Shown: positions 8,597-18,018 of the stretch, one piece after another | Layout of the letters: every line of letters starts with the position of its first letter | Position numbering within the stretch: the stretch's first letter is position 1 | Assembly (NCBI RefSeq): GCF_015775975.1 | Contig: NZ_CP064056.1 | Coordinates: 2,505,384 to 2,569,383, forward strand | Length of the DNA: 64,000 nt | Reading direction: 5' to 3' | Origin: Staphylococcus lloydii | Lineage (GTDB): Bacteria; Bacillota; Bacilli; Staphylococcales; Staphylococcaceae | Position numbers and translations under genes: made by a program | The notes under the pieces: model-generated | What the model was told of the DNA's origin: nothing | Databases searched by the model: none | The model's input: only the letters and a program-made list of their open reading frames with translations

Positions 8597-9366
8597 GTGA
8601 GTTTAAGCGCTATCATTTTTATGCTATGCATTAGTATTTTTGCCGGAGCTTATGGAACAATCATTGGAGCTGGTGGCGGATTTATATTTGTACCATTTTT
8701 ATTGATATTATTTAAAGTTTCACCTGAAATAGCAGCAGGTTCAGGGTTAGTGATCGTTGTTGTTAACTCCTTAATTGGTACATTAGGTTATTTTAAACAA
8801 CACAATATTGCCTTTAAAGAAGGCACAATAATGGGAATTAGTGCTATACCGGGCACATTTATAGGGTCATATCTTTTAAAAAACTATCATTCTGATTTTT
8901 TTATCTAAGCTTTTCAATACTTTTGGCAGGAATGGGTGTTTTTCTATTAGTTAAAAGCATTTCCAAAAAATCCAAAAATCCCAATATACGTACAACATAT
9001 GTTGAAAAATCCAGTTACAAATATTGGTATATATCGCTAGGATTTATGATGGGTATCTTATCAAATTATTTGGGTATTGGCGGTGGATGGCTGATCGTTC
9101 CAATTTTAATTTATATATTTAAAATGTCACCGAAACAAGCTGCTTCTACTTCCGTATATTCATTACTAATATATACGACAGTCGGTGCAACCACTCAAAT
9201 TATTGAAGGTAATATCAATTGGATTATTATCATTATTGGTGGAATTGGTATTTCCATAGGTGCAAATATAGGACTCTATATTGCAAAGAAAATTCCAGAA
9301 AATTTAATTATGAAATTATTATCTGTGGTTTTAATTATTATGGGAATAAAAATGTTCTTTATCTAA
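8597..9366 (+). pseudogene. TauE/SafE family sulfite/organosulfonate exporter, frameshifted
   Basis: A GTG start follows a strong AGGAGGGAG site. The first frame stops at 8908 and the remainder continues in another frame to 9366. The shift lies at a run of seven T (8896-8902): adding one T gives an unbroken ~256-residue protein reading DFFYLSFSILLAGMG across the join. The two halves show the internal-repeat TauE architecture, with GAGGGFIFVP in the first and GIGGGWLIVP in the second. TauE proteins export sulfite, sulfoacetate or related anions. It could be a real inactivation, a phase-variable tract or a homopolymer sequencing error. A perfect hairpin terminator follows at 9395. Confidence 0.85.
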
Positions 9367-9394
9367 CCCATGTATTGAAATGTTGACTCCTACC

Positions 9395-9427
9395 ATACAT
9401 TGACGTAGTCAATGTATATATTTTTTA
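9395..9427 (+). terminator. Terminator after tauE
   Basis: A perfect 10-bp stem (ATACATTGAC 9395-9404 with 9408-9417), loop GTA, is followed by a T-rich tail of six T. It separates tauE from the downstream MFS-sulfatase-FGE transcript. Confidence 0.85.
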
Positions 9428-9453
9428 AAGTTAATGTAAGCGCTTTATATAAT
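9425..9453 (+). promoter_or_regulatory. Promoter with embedded cre-like site before the MFS-sulfatase-FGE genes
   Basis: TATAAT (9448-9453) with a weak -35 (TTAAAG, 9425-9430) at 17 bp spacing. The cre-like 14-mer TGTAAGCGCTTTAT (9435-9448) fills the spacer, so CcpA binding would block RNA polymerase. This predicts catabolite repression of the sulfatase operon. Confidence 0.55.
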
Positions 9454-9479
9454 GGATTATACTTAAAGGAAGTGTTTTT

Positions 9480-10883
9480 TTGAAAGATAACAAAACAAAT
9501 AAATATAATAGTCACTATGCTATATTTATAGCAATCACTGTAGCTGCATTAGGGGCAGTCTACGGCTACGATACAGGTAATATAAGTGGTGCATTACCGT
9601 ATTTAAAACAAGAGATGGGATTGTCCACTAGAATGGCTGAGTTAGTAAGCTCTGCTGTGGTTGCAGGTTCTATTTTGGGAGCAATGTTTGGCGGGAAATT
9701 ATCAAATAAAATTGGTAGAAAAAATACCATGATTTTTGTATCAGCGGCTTTCGTAATTCTTGCAATACTTAGTGCTTTCCCACCTAATGTGTGGTTTTTA
9801 ATCGTCGTACGTTTTATTCTTGGTTTATCAATAGGGGTTACTATCGTAGTTGCTCCAGTTTTCATCGCAGAAATATCACCATATAAAATTAGAGGTGCTA
9901 TGTTAGTTACGTTCCAAATTGCTACTACAATTGGTATTTCATTAGCATCATTTATAAATCTTTATTTTTCACAAACTGGAAATTGGCGTGCAATGCTTGG
10001 CGTTTCTGCAATTATAGCTTTTGTACTAGTCATAGCTATCTTACGATTTCCAGATACACCAACATGGTATATCATGAAAGGGCATAGAGAAAGAGGCATT
10101 AAAACGTTACAAAAATTAGAAGCACCTGAAAAAGTACAAAGTGAATTGGCAAAAATTGATCAAGAAGTACACCAAAATGAAAGTGGTAAATTTTCAGAGT
10201 TATTTAAGACTAAATATATTAAAGGAACAATATTCATCTTAGGATTGGGTATCTTTGTTCAAATAACTGGTATAAATGCTATTGTTTATTATGGACCTAT
10301 CATCTTCCAAAAGGTTGGATTTGCTAGTTTTTCAAATGGTATTTTAATAACTGGTATTACCCAATTGATTGCCTTAATTGCGGAAGTGACGTCATCTCTT
10401 ATTATAGATAAGTGGGGACGTAGAAAATCATTACTGATGGGTATTAGTTTTATGATTATTGCTAATATTGTCTTAGCATTACTTTTCTTAATAGGCTTTA
10501 TTTCATCTTGGATGATGTACTTATCTGTAATTATTATTTTCCTATTTAGAGTTGGATATTCATTTGGATTTGGTTCACTTGTGTGGGTTTACGCATCTGA
10601 AACGTTACCATCACGTTTGCGTTCAATCGGCTCTTCATTAATGTTAACTGCAAACCTTGTCGCTAATTTAATTGTATCTATGTTCTTCTTAACAATGTTT
10701 GAAAATTTTGGCGGCCAAGTGATTTTCCTTATTTTTGGTATTCTCGCAATTATTTCTTGGATTTTTGTATTTAAATTAGCTCCCGAAACAAACGGACGCA
10801 CATTTGAAGAAATACAAGCTTATTGGAATAATGGTGGAAAATGGGATGAAGACATAGCGAATGAAAAAGTTGAGAGTAAGTGA
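9480..10883 (+). CDS. Major facilitator superfamily sugar porter
   Basis: 467 residues, twelve predicted membrane helices. Sugar-porter signatures are present: GYDTGNISGALPYL near residues 24-37, GGKLSNKIGRKN in loop 2-3, DKWGRRKS in loop 8-9, and the C-terminal PETNGRTFEEIQAYW. The start is TTG with AAAGGA about nine bases upstream. It probably imports a sugar or polyol by proton symport. Its neighbours, a cytoplasmic sulfatase and FGE, suggest that the cargo may be a sulfated small molecule or its carbohydrate moiety, which is inference. It is the first gene of the cre-controlled operon. Confidence 0.9.
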   Translation: MKDNKTNKYNSHYAIFIAITVAALGAVYGYDTGNISGALPYLKQEMGLSTRMAELVSSAVVAGSILGAMFGGKLSNKIGRKNTMIFVSAAFVILAILSAFPPNVWFLIVVRFILGLSIGVTIVVAPVFIAEISPYKIRGAMLVTFQIATTIGISLASFINLYFSQTGNWRAMLGVSAIIAFVLVIAILRFPDTPTWYIMKGHRERGIKTLQKLEAPEKVQSELAKIDQEVHQNESGKFSELFKTKYIKGTIFILGLGIFVQITGINAIVYYGPIIFQKVGFASFSNGILITGITQLIALIAEVTSSLIIDKWGRRKSLLMGISFMIIANIVLALLFLIGFISSWMMYLSVIIIFLFRVGYSFGFGSLVWVYASETLPSRLRSIGSSLMLTANLVANLIVSMFFLTMFENFGGQVIFLIFGILAIISWIFVFKLAPETNGRTFEEIQAYWNNGGKWDEDIANEKVESK

Positions 10884-10966
10884 AGATTGTAGATTTTTAT
10901 ATTACGATTACATTGTTAAATATACAAAAGTATCAATTAAATTGATTAGATAAAGGGGAATTTTTT

Positions 10967-12469
10967 ATGACTAATAACGACCAAACGCAACCTAATATCA
11001 TAATGATAATGACTGACCAACAACGTTTTGATACTATATCAGAATTAGGTTTCGAACAGATGCATACACCAAATATGGATCAACTTGTCAAAAATGGCAC
11101 TACTTTTGAACAGTCTTTTTGCCCTGGGGCAACTTGTGTGCCAAGCCGAGCAGCCATATTTACTGGAATGTATCCTCATAACACGGGTGTTTATAACTTG
11201 TTTAACTCATGGGGGCATCAACGTTCATGGGTACATGACTTGGCAGAAAATGGTTATCATTGTGTAAACATAGGGAAAATGCATGTGGCGCCTACCTACG
11301 ATAGCATGGGCTTCCATGAACGTTTTGTAGTAGAAAATCCACAAAATGAATTGGCTAAAGCCGATGGTCGAGAGGATGAATGGGGACGCTATTTATCTTT
11401 TTATGACACGGAAAGACCACTAAATCAACAATTAACTGATCCTGACTGGATGTCTAAATATCAAGGGGTTCCTTGGGAGTTAGCGGAACATTTACACTCA
11501 GATGTGTTTATCGGTAATTCGGCTTTAGCTTGGATTAACAGACATAAACAAACGCAACCCGTATTCTTACAAATTGGCTTTACCGGCCCACATGAAGTGT
11601 ACGATCCATTACCAAGACAATTAGACCACTATGCAGATAAAAAAATGCCCGATGCAGTCTGGAAAGAAGATGAACTATCTGAAAAGCCGCCGCAACATTA
11701 TGCCCATCAAGAATATTTCAGAAGAGCTGATGGCGATGCACAAGTCGATATGGCTAATGCTTCTGAAAAAGATATTCAGCATTTAAGACGTCACTATTTC
11801 GCAAAAATTAGTACTATAGATGAAAAAATTGGAGAAATAATGGAAGATTTGGAAGCAAAAGGTTATTTAGATAATGCTATCGTTATTTTCACATCTGATC
11901 ATGGGGACATGCTTGGTGACCATAAATTACCATATAAATGGTTGATGTATGATGCCGCAGTGAAAGTGCCATTAATTGTATGGGATACTAGAAAAGAACA
12001 ACTTTCAAAAAATGACGATCTTATATCATTAATTGATATTGGACCCACAATACTTGAGTCTGTTGGCATTAAGGTCCCTGAGTATTTAGATGGACATTCA
12101 TTTTTAAATAAACTTTATGACGCTAACGGTGAGCCACATCGTAAACATATTATATGTGAAGACAATTATTTAACAATGATACGTAATAAATCATATAAAC
12201 TTGTGAATTATACTTTCCAAGAAGATGATGGCGAACTTTATGACTTAACGAATGATCCGAATGAATTAAATAATCTGTTCAATGATGACAACTATAAACA
12301 AATAAAACAAGAATTAAAAATGGACCTACTTCAAGACATTTTAAGAAGTACCTATTCGAATGCAACATATAAAAATAGAAACACGATGGATGATATGTTA
12401 TATCCTAAAGATAATCATTATTTGCATCCTATCACTAAAAAAAATCCAACTGGTTGGTACAATAGATAA
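10967..12469 (+). CDS. Cys-type (type I) sulfatase, cytoplasmic
   Basis: 500 residues. The modification motif CVPSR is at 57-61 (C-x-P-S-R), where Cys57 must be oxidised to formylglycine. The first metal site TDQQR is at 16-20 and FTSDHGDMLGDH around 308-319 supplies further calcium and sulfate-binding residues. There is no signal peptide, so it acts in the cytoplasm on an imported sulfate ester. The overall look is of choline-sulfatase, phosphonate-monoester-hydrolase-like or sugar sulfatases, and the substrate is not decidable. The FGE gene follows by 29 bases, which directly explains how this sulfatase is activated. An AAGGGG site precedes the ATG. Confidence 0.93.
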   Translation: MTNNDQTQPNIIMIMTDQQRFDTISELGFEQMHTPNMDQLVKNGTTFEQSFCPGATCVPSRAAIFTGMYPHNTGVYNLFNSWGHQRSWVHDLAENGYHCVNIGKMHVAPTYDSMGFHERFVVENPQNELAKADGREDEWGRYLSFYDTERPLNQQLTDPDWMSKYQGVPWELAEHLHSDVFIGNSALAWINRHKQTQPVFLQIGFTGPHEVYDPLPRQLDHYADKKMPDAVWKEDELSEKPPQHYAHQEYFRRADGDAQVDMANASEKDIQHLRRHYFAKISTIDEKIGEIMEDLEAKGYLDNAIVIFTSDHGDMLGDHKLPYKWLMYDAAVKVPLIVWDTRKEQLSKNDDLISLIDIGPTILESVGIKVPEYLDGHSFLNKLYDANGEPHRKHIICEDNYLTMIRNKSYKLVNYTFQEDDGELYDLTNDPNELNNLFNDDNYKQIKQELKMDLLQDILRSTYSNATYKNRNTMDDMLYPKDNHYLHPITKKNPTGWYNR

Positions 12470-12498
12470 ATTTAATTATAAAGGAAGATGAATTTCAA

Positions 12499-13458
12499 GT
12501 GGCTAAAGATTGTTGTACACCTAATAGAAAATTTGATAGTTCAAAAGGTTCTGAATCTGTGCAGTTTACTGAAAAAAAGGCAACACATTATGGTTCCACG
12601 GAATCGATGGTATTGATTCCAGCTGGTAACTTTCTAATGGGCACGAATAGTAAAGAAGGTTTTAAATCTGATGGTGAAGGCCCTATCCGTAAAGTTGAAT
12701 TAAACGCTTTTTATATAGATGCATGTGCAGTTACTAATGCACAATTTAAAGCTTTTGTTGATGACACGGGTTATAAAACTGACGCTGAAAAATATGGTTG
12801 GTCCTTTGTATTTTATCAGTTATTATCTTCCAATATAATGAATAAAGTACCTCAACGTCTGCCACAAACGCCTTGGTGGTGTGTCGTTCCAAATGCGTAC
12901 TGGTATCAACCAGAAGGTCAAGGAACTACTATTAACAATCGCATGGAGCATCCTGTGGTACATATTTCATGGAATGATGCGAATGCTTATTGTGAATGGG
13001 CAGGCAAACGGTTACCGACTGAAGCAGAATGGGAGTATGCTGCAAGAGGTGGCTTAAGCCAGAAGAAATATCCGTGGGGTGACGAGTTGCTGCCAAATGA
13101 CAAACACATGTGTAATATTTGGCAAGGACAATTTCCAAAGGTAAATACACTAGATGATGGTTATTTAGGTACAGCACCAGTAAAATCATTTCCAGAAAAT
13201 GGATACGGTCTTTATAATGTTGCAGGAAATGTATGGGAATGGTGTAGTGACTGGTTTACTACGAACCTTCATAAAAAAGGCGGTAAAGTAAATCCAAAAG
13301 GACCTCAAAGTGGTGATAGTAAAGTCGTTCGTGGAGGTTCTTATCTATGTCACCGTTCTTATTGTAATCGTTATCGGGTTGCGGCACGTTCTTCCAATAC
13401 ACCTGATAGCTCTACTGGCAACATGGGCTTTAGATGTGTCATAGACGCTAAAGCTTAA
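12499..13458 (+). CDS. Formylglycine-generating enzyme (sulfatase-modifying factor)
   Basis: 319 residues covering the full FGE-sulfatase fold. The catalytic copper-binding pair is Cys284 and Cys289 in GGSYLCHRSYCNRYR, with RSSNTPDSSTGNMGFRC after it. This stretch is nearly that of human SUMF1, which marks it as a true aerobic, copper- and oxygen-dependent FGE rather than a generic FGE-fold protein. It converts the Cys in the neighbouring sulfatase CVPSR to formylglycine. No signal peptide, so it acts in the cytoplasm, like its client. The GTG start has AAGGAAG eleven bases upstream. It is the last gene of the module; a terminator follows at 13561. Confidence 0.93.
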   Translation: MAKDCCTPNRKFDSSKGSESVQFTEKKATHYGSTESMVLIPAGNFLMGTNSKEGFKSDGEGPIRKVELNAFYIDACAVTNAQFKAFVDDTGYKTDAEKYGWSFVFYQLLSSNIMNKVPQRLPQTPWWCVVPNAYWYQPEGQGTTINNRMEHPVVHISWNDANAYCEWAGKRLPTEAEWEYAARGGLSQKKYPWGDELLPNDKHMCNIWQGQFPKVNTLDDGYLGTAPVKSFPENGYGLYNVAGNVWEWCSDWFTTNLHKKGGKVNPKGPQSGDSKVVRGGSYLCHRSYCNRYRVAARSSNTPDSSTGNMGFRCVIDAKA

Positions 13459-13560
13459 GTACGAATGATGGTAAATTACCCAAGGCACAAAACGCTGTAA
13501 TATTTTGACTTCAAAGACCAATTAAAAAGTTCTTTGCACATGTGCTATTGAACTATATTC

Positions 13561-13602
13561 AAGAGATTAAGCAATGTAAATACGTTGTTTAATCTCTTTT
13601 TT
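13561..13602 (+). terminator. Terminator of the sulfatase operon
   Basis: Stem 13561-13574 pairs with 13585-13598 (one G-U) and ends in a T run to 13602. It lies in the 318-base gap 13459-13776, which holds no ORF; the rest of the gap carries only this and the opposing hairpin at 13696-13724. Confidence 0.85.
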
Positions 13603-13688
13603 AGTATGATTTAGAATATAAGTTATACTACTCCGCAAAATGGTTATAGTGATTTTAGAAGCAACCTTAGCCAAAGCAAAACATGTAT

Positions 13689-13724
13689 AAAAAAATGCCA
13701 ACAAAGCCAGTGACTTTGTCGACA
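13689..13724 (-). terminator. Terminator after the NmrA-like gene
   Basis: On the minus strand an 11-bp stem (13714-13724 with 13696-13706, two G-U pairs) is followed by UUUUUUU. It lies 52 bases beyond the NmrA-like stop. Confidence 0.75.
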
Positions 13725-13776
13725 GTCTGAGTCTTTGATATGCACCAAAGCCATATATCTAAAAATTATTTTGACG

Positions 13777-14595
13777 TTAAAATTGTTGTTTCAATATCCA
13801 ATCATTTAAATGTAATCGTCCCGGGTTAAGTTGATCCATTTGGTCAAAATTAACCTCGTATCCTTTATCTTCTAACCATGATCTTTCTGCCGTCCCACTT
13901 GTAAATGAACCTTGTATCATTGCTGGTTTAGAAGTAGCAGATGAGAATATTTCTATCACTTCATTTAATGATAATTCGTCAGATGCTATTTCGATTGCTT
14001 GATGATTATATTGTGGTGCGTCATTAAAAATATTTACGGCTATTTTAGCTATATCCTCAGTTGAAATCATTGCGAATTTAATATCTGGCGAAATAAATTC
14101 TGGTATATAAATACGACCTTCTTCGACAGTCGTAATTCTTAAAAAATTATCCATAAAAAATGACGGTTTAATAATTGTATAATTTAATGATGATGATGCT
14201 AACGTATTTTCAATTTCAGCTAATGCCTCAAAATGCGGGCCCTTACGATTACGGTTTACACCGCCAGCCGTACTATATACAACATAGTCTATATTTTGCT
14301 GTTTTGCCGTCTCTATAATACTTTTACCTTGTCGTAATTCTTCTTCAACGTCATCTTTAATAATAGGTTGAACGCTATAAACTCCGTATTGCCCTGCCAT
14401 TGCTTGTTCTAATGCTTCTTTATTACTTAAATCGCCTTCAAAAATTTCTAAATTAGTGTGATTTAATGCTGATAACTTTTCATTATTTGCATTACGCGTT
14501 AAAGCACGTACATGCCAACCTTCATCTAGTAATTGTTGAACTACTGCATAGCCTTGCTTTCCAGTCGCTCCAATAACAAGTATACTTTTTGTCAT
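13777..14595 (-). CDS. NmrA-like NAD(P)-binding protein (atypical SDR)
   Basis: 272 residues. GATGKQG at 9-15 is the NmrA/atypical-SDR nucleotide loop, followed by LLDEGWHVRALTRN. The classical YxxxK is not conserved at the usual place, so it may be a redox sensor or a quinone/NADPH reductase of the YtfG/QorB type rather than a normal dehydrogenase. It is divergent from a TetR gene, and a perfect palindrome overlaps its promoter, so TetR is the likely repressor of this gene too. Confidence 0.85.
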   Translation of the reverse strand: MTKSILVIGATGKQGYAVVQQLLDEGWHVRALTRNANNEKLSALNHTNLEIFEGDLSNKEALEQAMAGQYGVYSVQPIIKDDVEEELRQGKSIIETAKQQNIDYVVYSTAGGVNRNRKGPHFEALAEIENTLASSSLNYTIIKPSFFMDNFLRITTVEEGRIYIPEFISPDIKFAMISTEDIAKIAVNIFNDAPQYNHQAIEIASDELSLNEVIEIFSSATSKPAMIQGSFTSGTAERSWLEDKGYEVNFDQMDQLNPGRLHLNDWILKQQF

Positions 14596-14683
14596 TTATT
14601 ATTTACCTCCATAGTTATAGCGGGATAGCCACACTTTCATTATGCTAAGGATTACAAACCTCTACTATATTTTTTCATGTTTC

Positions 14684-14711
14684 ATTATAGCATGGTTATT
14701 GTTATAACCAT
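14684..14711 (-). promoter_or_regulatory. Palindromic operator overlapping the NmrA-like promoter
   Basis: ATGGTTAT (14692-14699), TGTT, ATAACCAT (14704-14711) form a perfect inverted repeat in the divergent gap. On the minus strand an extended -10, TGCTATAAT (TATAAT at 14684-14689), directly adjoins it. It is the best candidate operator for the TetR protein encoded at 14828. Confidence 0.55.
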
Positions 14712-14827
14712 TAATAACTCCTCGTAATCATCGTCGGTTTAAATTTATTGTGTCTAAAATAATTTATTTTTATAATAATCGGAGACGTATCCATTTCTGT
14801 GATTAATAAAACGAGGATGGTGCACTA

Positions 14828-15376
14828 ATGAGGAAAGATGCCCAAAACAATAAACAAAGAATCGAAAGAAAAGCACACGAATTATTCCAAACCTATGGGG
14901 TAACACAGGTAAGTATGAATCAAATCGCTAATGCTTTAGGAATGGGAATCGGGACGCTCTATCGCCATTTCGGCGACAAAGGGTCATTGTGTTATCAAAT
15001 AACCCATACTGATTTCTATTTATTAATTGAAGACATGCAACGTATTGCCCAAGTTGAAGCTTCCAAAAGAGAAATATTCATTCACTCAATCGACCTTTTC
15101 CTGAACTTCAAATTGGCCAATCAAGCGATATTAAGTTGTGTTGAAAATACCACAAAAAAATGGAGTTTTAAAGAAACTGATATTTATCAAACTCTTTTTA
15201 ATTACTATTTACCATTAGTAGGACATGACTTAGATGAAATGTTAGCTAAATTTAAAGTAGACGCTTTGTTAAATACATTGTCTACACAAAATTATGAATT
15301 TCAACACGATGGTCGCGGTTTAACAAATAAACAAATACGTGATCAACTTGTCACAATATTTTTCGATCACAATTAG
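14828..15376 (+). CDS. TetR family transcriptional regulator
   Basis: 182 residues. The TetR HTH occupies about 10-55 (GVTQVSMNQIANALGMGIGTLYRHFGDK); the remaining helices form the ligand pocket and show no family-specific clue. It is the first gene of a co-directional run to 19597 with gaps of 11, 57, 21, 12 and 16 bases, and is divergent from the NmrA-like gene. It probably represses both units and is relieved by the pathway substrate. Confidence 0.9.
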   Translation: MRKDAQNNKQRIERKAHELFQTYGVTQVSMNQIANALGMGIGTLYRHFGDKGSLCYQITHTDFYLLIEDMQRIAQVEASKREIFIHSIDLFLNFKLANQAILSCVENTTKKWSFKETDIYQTLFNYYLPLVGHDLDEMLAKFKVDALLNTLSTQNYEFQHDGRGLTNKQIRDQLVTIFFDHN

Positions 15377-15387
15377 GAGGAATAATT

Positions 15388-16089
15388 ATGAAAATCACTT
15401 TAATAACAGGTGGTAACAAAGGATTAGGTTTTGAAACCGCACGCGTCTTAAAAGAACAAGGACATAAAGTATATATTGGTTCACGTAATGAACAACGTGG
15501 TCAACAAGCTGCACAACAACTTGGTGTTGATTATGTTGTGTTAGATGTTACCGACGATAATTCTGTGAATAACGCCGTTGCTACAATCAAACAGCAAGAA
15601 GGCCGCTTAGATGTATTAATTAATAATGCTGGGATTTCCGGTGGTTTTACAAAACCTCGTGATATTACAGCTAATGATATGGAAGAGGTTTATAACACGA
15701 ATGTATTTGGTTTAGTCCGCGTGACGAATCATTTCATTCCTTTACTTGAAAAGTCAGACCAACCTGTCATCGTCAACGTAAGCAGTGGTTTAGGTTCATT
15801 TGGCATGGTAACAGACGCTAGCAAAGATGAATCAAAAGTAAATTCACTTGCTTATTGCTCATCTAAATCTGCAGTGACAATGTTAACTGTTCAATATGCT
15901 AATGACTTAACACACATGCAAGTTAACGCCGCAGATCCAGGATCCACGAACACTGATTTAGTTGGAGATGCAAGTAACAATGCTAAGCCAGCAACTGAGG
16001 GCATCAAACCTATCGTTAAACTAGCAACCATCGATAAAGATGGTCCAACTGGTACATTTATCGATGGTAATGGCCCAATGCCTTGGTAA
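15388..16089 (+). CDS. Short-chain dehydrogenase/reductase
   Basis: 233 residues. TGGNKGLG at 7-14 binds the dinucleotide, NNAG follows beta-4, and a catalytic Ser plus YCSSK (Tyr-x3-Lys) are present in the last third. The protein resembles carbonyl-reductase-like SDRs with ITGGNKGLGFETA. It begins 11 bases after tetR, with AGGAGG. In this operon it may reduce or oxidise a carbonyl of the compound handled by the two amidohydrolases, which is inference. Confidence 0.88.
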   Translation: MKITLITGGNKGLGFETARVLKEQGHKVYIGSRNEQRGQQAAQQLGVDYVVLDVTDDNSVNNAVATIKQQEGRLDVLINNAGISGGFTKPRDITANDMEEVYNTNVFGLVRVTNHFIPLLEKSDQPVIVNVSSGLGSFGMVTDASKDESKVNSLAYCSSKSAVTMLTVQYANDLTHMQVNAADPGSTNTDLVGDASNNAKPATEGIKPIVKLATIDKDGPTGTFIDGNGPMPW

Positions 16090-16146
16090 TAACTTTTACC
16101 TAATTCAAAGATATATTTCGTGGAAAAATAATGGAGGCGAAGCTAA

Positions 16147-17151
16147 ATGAACAGTATTACTTTTGAAGAACATTTTGTCTTAAAAGAAGTGCAACAACAA
16201 ATGGGAGAGGCATTAAAACCATCCCCGAATGGCGTGCCATTGAAAGCTATGTTAGAAGCATTAGAAAAAGAAACTGGATTTACGAACGAAGATGAATTAA
16301 GTCATCATGAGCAACGCATTAATTTTATGAATGAACAAGATGTACAAATGCAAGTTTTATCTTATGGCAATGGTTCACCTTCCCTACTCTCTGGAGATAA
16401 AGCGGTCGAGTTATGCCAATATGCTAATGACCGTTTAAAACAATATATCGACGCATATCCAAACCGCTTCTTAGGCTTTGCAACGTTACCAATCAATGAA
16501 CCAGAAGCAGCAGCTACTGAATTAAAACGTTGTATTAATGAACTCGATTTTAAAGGCGCACTTATTTTCGGGCATCCGCAAGGTAAGTTCTTAGACAACC
16601 CTGAATTTGAGGTTATTTTTGAAACGGCAGAACAACTAGAAGTTCCAATTTATTTACATCCCGCGCCAATAAGTGATGACGCATATCAAGCTTATTATCA
16701 AAGCGATAATTATTCAGATGCTACCGCCGCTACATTTGCTAGTTTCGGTTATGGTTGGCACATCGACGTTGGTATTCATGCCATGCGCCTTGTGTTAAGT
16801 GGTTTATTCGATCGTCACCCTAATTTGTCTATGATTATCGGTCATTGGGGCGAATTTACACCATTTTTCTATGAACGTATGGACGATATTATTCACGCAC
16901 CCCATTTAAATAATAAGCCAAGTTATTATTTTAAAAACAACTTTTATATCACACCAAGTGGTATGTTGACGAAACCACAATTCGATATGGTTAAAAATGC
17001 AGTTGGCATTGACCACATTTTATACGCTGCCGACTACCCTTATGTCCAACCCGAAAATTTAGGCACATTTTTAAACGAACTAGGATTAACTGCCGAAGAA
17101 CAGGATAAAATAAATTATAAAAACGCAGAACGTTTATTAAAGCTTAAATAA
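16147..17151 (+). CDS. ACMSD/gamma-resorcylate decarboxylase-like amidohydrolase
   Basis: 334 residues. The N-terminal EEHF (Glu7, His9) is the metal site of non-oxidative decarboxylases such as gamma-resorcylate decarboxylase. YLHPAP in the middle, GHWGE and the final AADYP (Asp ligand) complete the active site. NRFLGFATLPINEPEAAATEL is typical of the same family. These enzymes reversibly decarboxylate hydroxybenzoates such as 2,6-dihydroxybenzoate with a divalent metal. Family assignment is firm; substrate is inferred. GGAGG precedes the ATG. A second, more distant member of the superfamily is the last gene of the operon. Confidence 0.87.
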   Translation: MNSITFEEHFVLKEVQQQMGEALKPSPNGVPLKAMLEALEKETGFTNEDELSHHEQRINFMNEQDVQMQVLSYGNGSPSLLSGDKAVELCQYANDRLKQYIDAYPNRFLGFATLPINEPEAAATELKRCINELDFKGALIFGHPQGKFLDNPEFEVIFETAEQLEVPIYLHPAPISDDAYQAYYQSDNYSDATAATFASFGYGWHIDVGIHAMRLVLSGLFDRHPNLSMIIGHWGEFTPFFYERMDDIIHAPHLNNKPSYYFKNNFYITPSGMLTKPQFDMVKNAVGIDHILYAADYPYVQPENLGTFLNELGLTAEEQDKINYKNAERLLKLK

Positions 17152-17172
17152 AATTAAAATGGAGGTATTTAT

Positions 17173-18006
17173 ATGTATACATTAGACTTACCGGGGGCTA
17201 ATCTTCGCTACCATAAAGTCGGAAAAGGCCCTGTTCTAATACTGATTCCAGGCGCAAATGGAACGGGTGACATCTTTTTACCATTAGCCGAACGACTAAA
17301 AGAACATTTCACAGTTGTCGCAATAGATAGAAGAGATTATGGTAAAAGCGAATTAACAAAACCACTACCTGAAGTAGCAAGTAACCCTGATAGTGACTAT
17401 CGTGTTAAAAGAGACGCCCAAGATGTTGCAACACTCGCACAACAATTAAGCGCTGAACCAGTCTATGTTTTAGGTTCAAGTTCAGGCGCAATTGTCGCTA
17501 TGCATGTGTTAAAAGAACATCCTGACGTCGTAAAAGAAATTGCTTTTCACGAACCGCCTATCAATACATTTTTACCCGACAGTAACTATTGGAAAGAAAA
17601 AAATGACGAGATCGTAAATATGGCTTTAACTGAAGGCCTACAAAAAGCGATGCAATATTTTGGTAAAACATTAAACATCGCACCATTAGATGCCAAAAGC
17701 ATGTCACAACCCGTATCAGAAAATGACGAGGATCAAAAAGTTCAATATGAACGTATGATGTTTTGGGTTGAATACGAAATAAGACAGTATACACATTCAG
17801 ATATTAAATTATCAGACTTAGCACAATATAAAGATAAAACAGTACTATTTAACGGTACAGATTCAAAAGGTTCATTTCCACAAGATGTAAACTTTTATAT
17901 TAACGAAGAAACTGGCATTCGACTTTTAGACATTCCCGGCGGTCATCTAGGCTATGTTCAAAAACCAGATGGCTTTGCAGAAGTACTACTAAATACGTGG
18001 ACATAG
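17173..18006 (+). CDS. Alpha/beta hydrolase
   Basis: 277 residues. The nucleophile elbow GSSSG is at 101-105 (Ser103), the oxyanion region is [11 protein letters not shown], and GGHLGY near residue 258 gives the catalytic His. This is the fold of esterases and C-C hydrolases. In a ring-cleavage-like operon it might hydrolyse an ester, lactone or carbon-carbon bond; no motif narrows this. GGAGG precedes the ATG, 21 bases after the previous gene. Confidence 0.87.
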   Translation: MYTLDLPGANLRYHKVGKGPVLILIPGANGTGDIFLPLAERLKEHFTVVAIDRRDYGKSELTKPLPEVASNPDSDYRVKRDAQDVATLAQQLSAEPVYVLGSSSGAIVAMHVLKEHPDVVKEIAFHEPPINTFLPDSNYWKEKNDEIVNMALTEGLQKAMQYFGKTLNIAPLDAKSMSQPVSENDEDQKVQYERMMFWVEYEIRQYTHSDIKLSDLAQYKDKTVLFNGTDSKGSFPQDVNFYINEETGIRLLDIPGGHLGYVQKPDGFAEVLLNTWT

Positions 18007-18018
18007 GGAGGTCGACTG

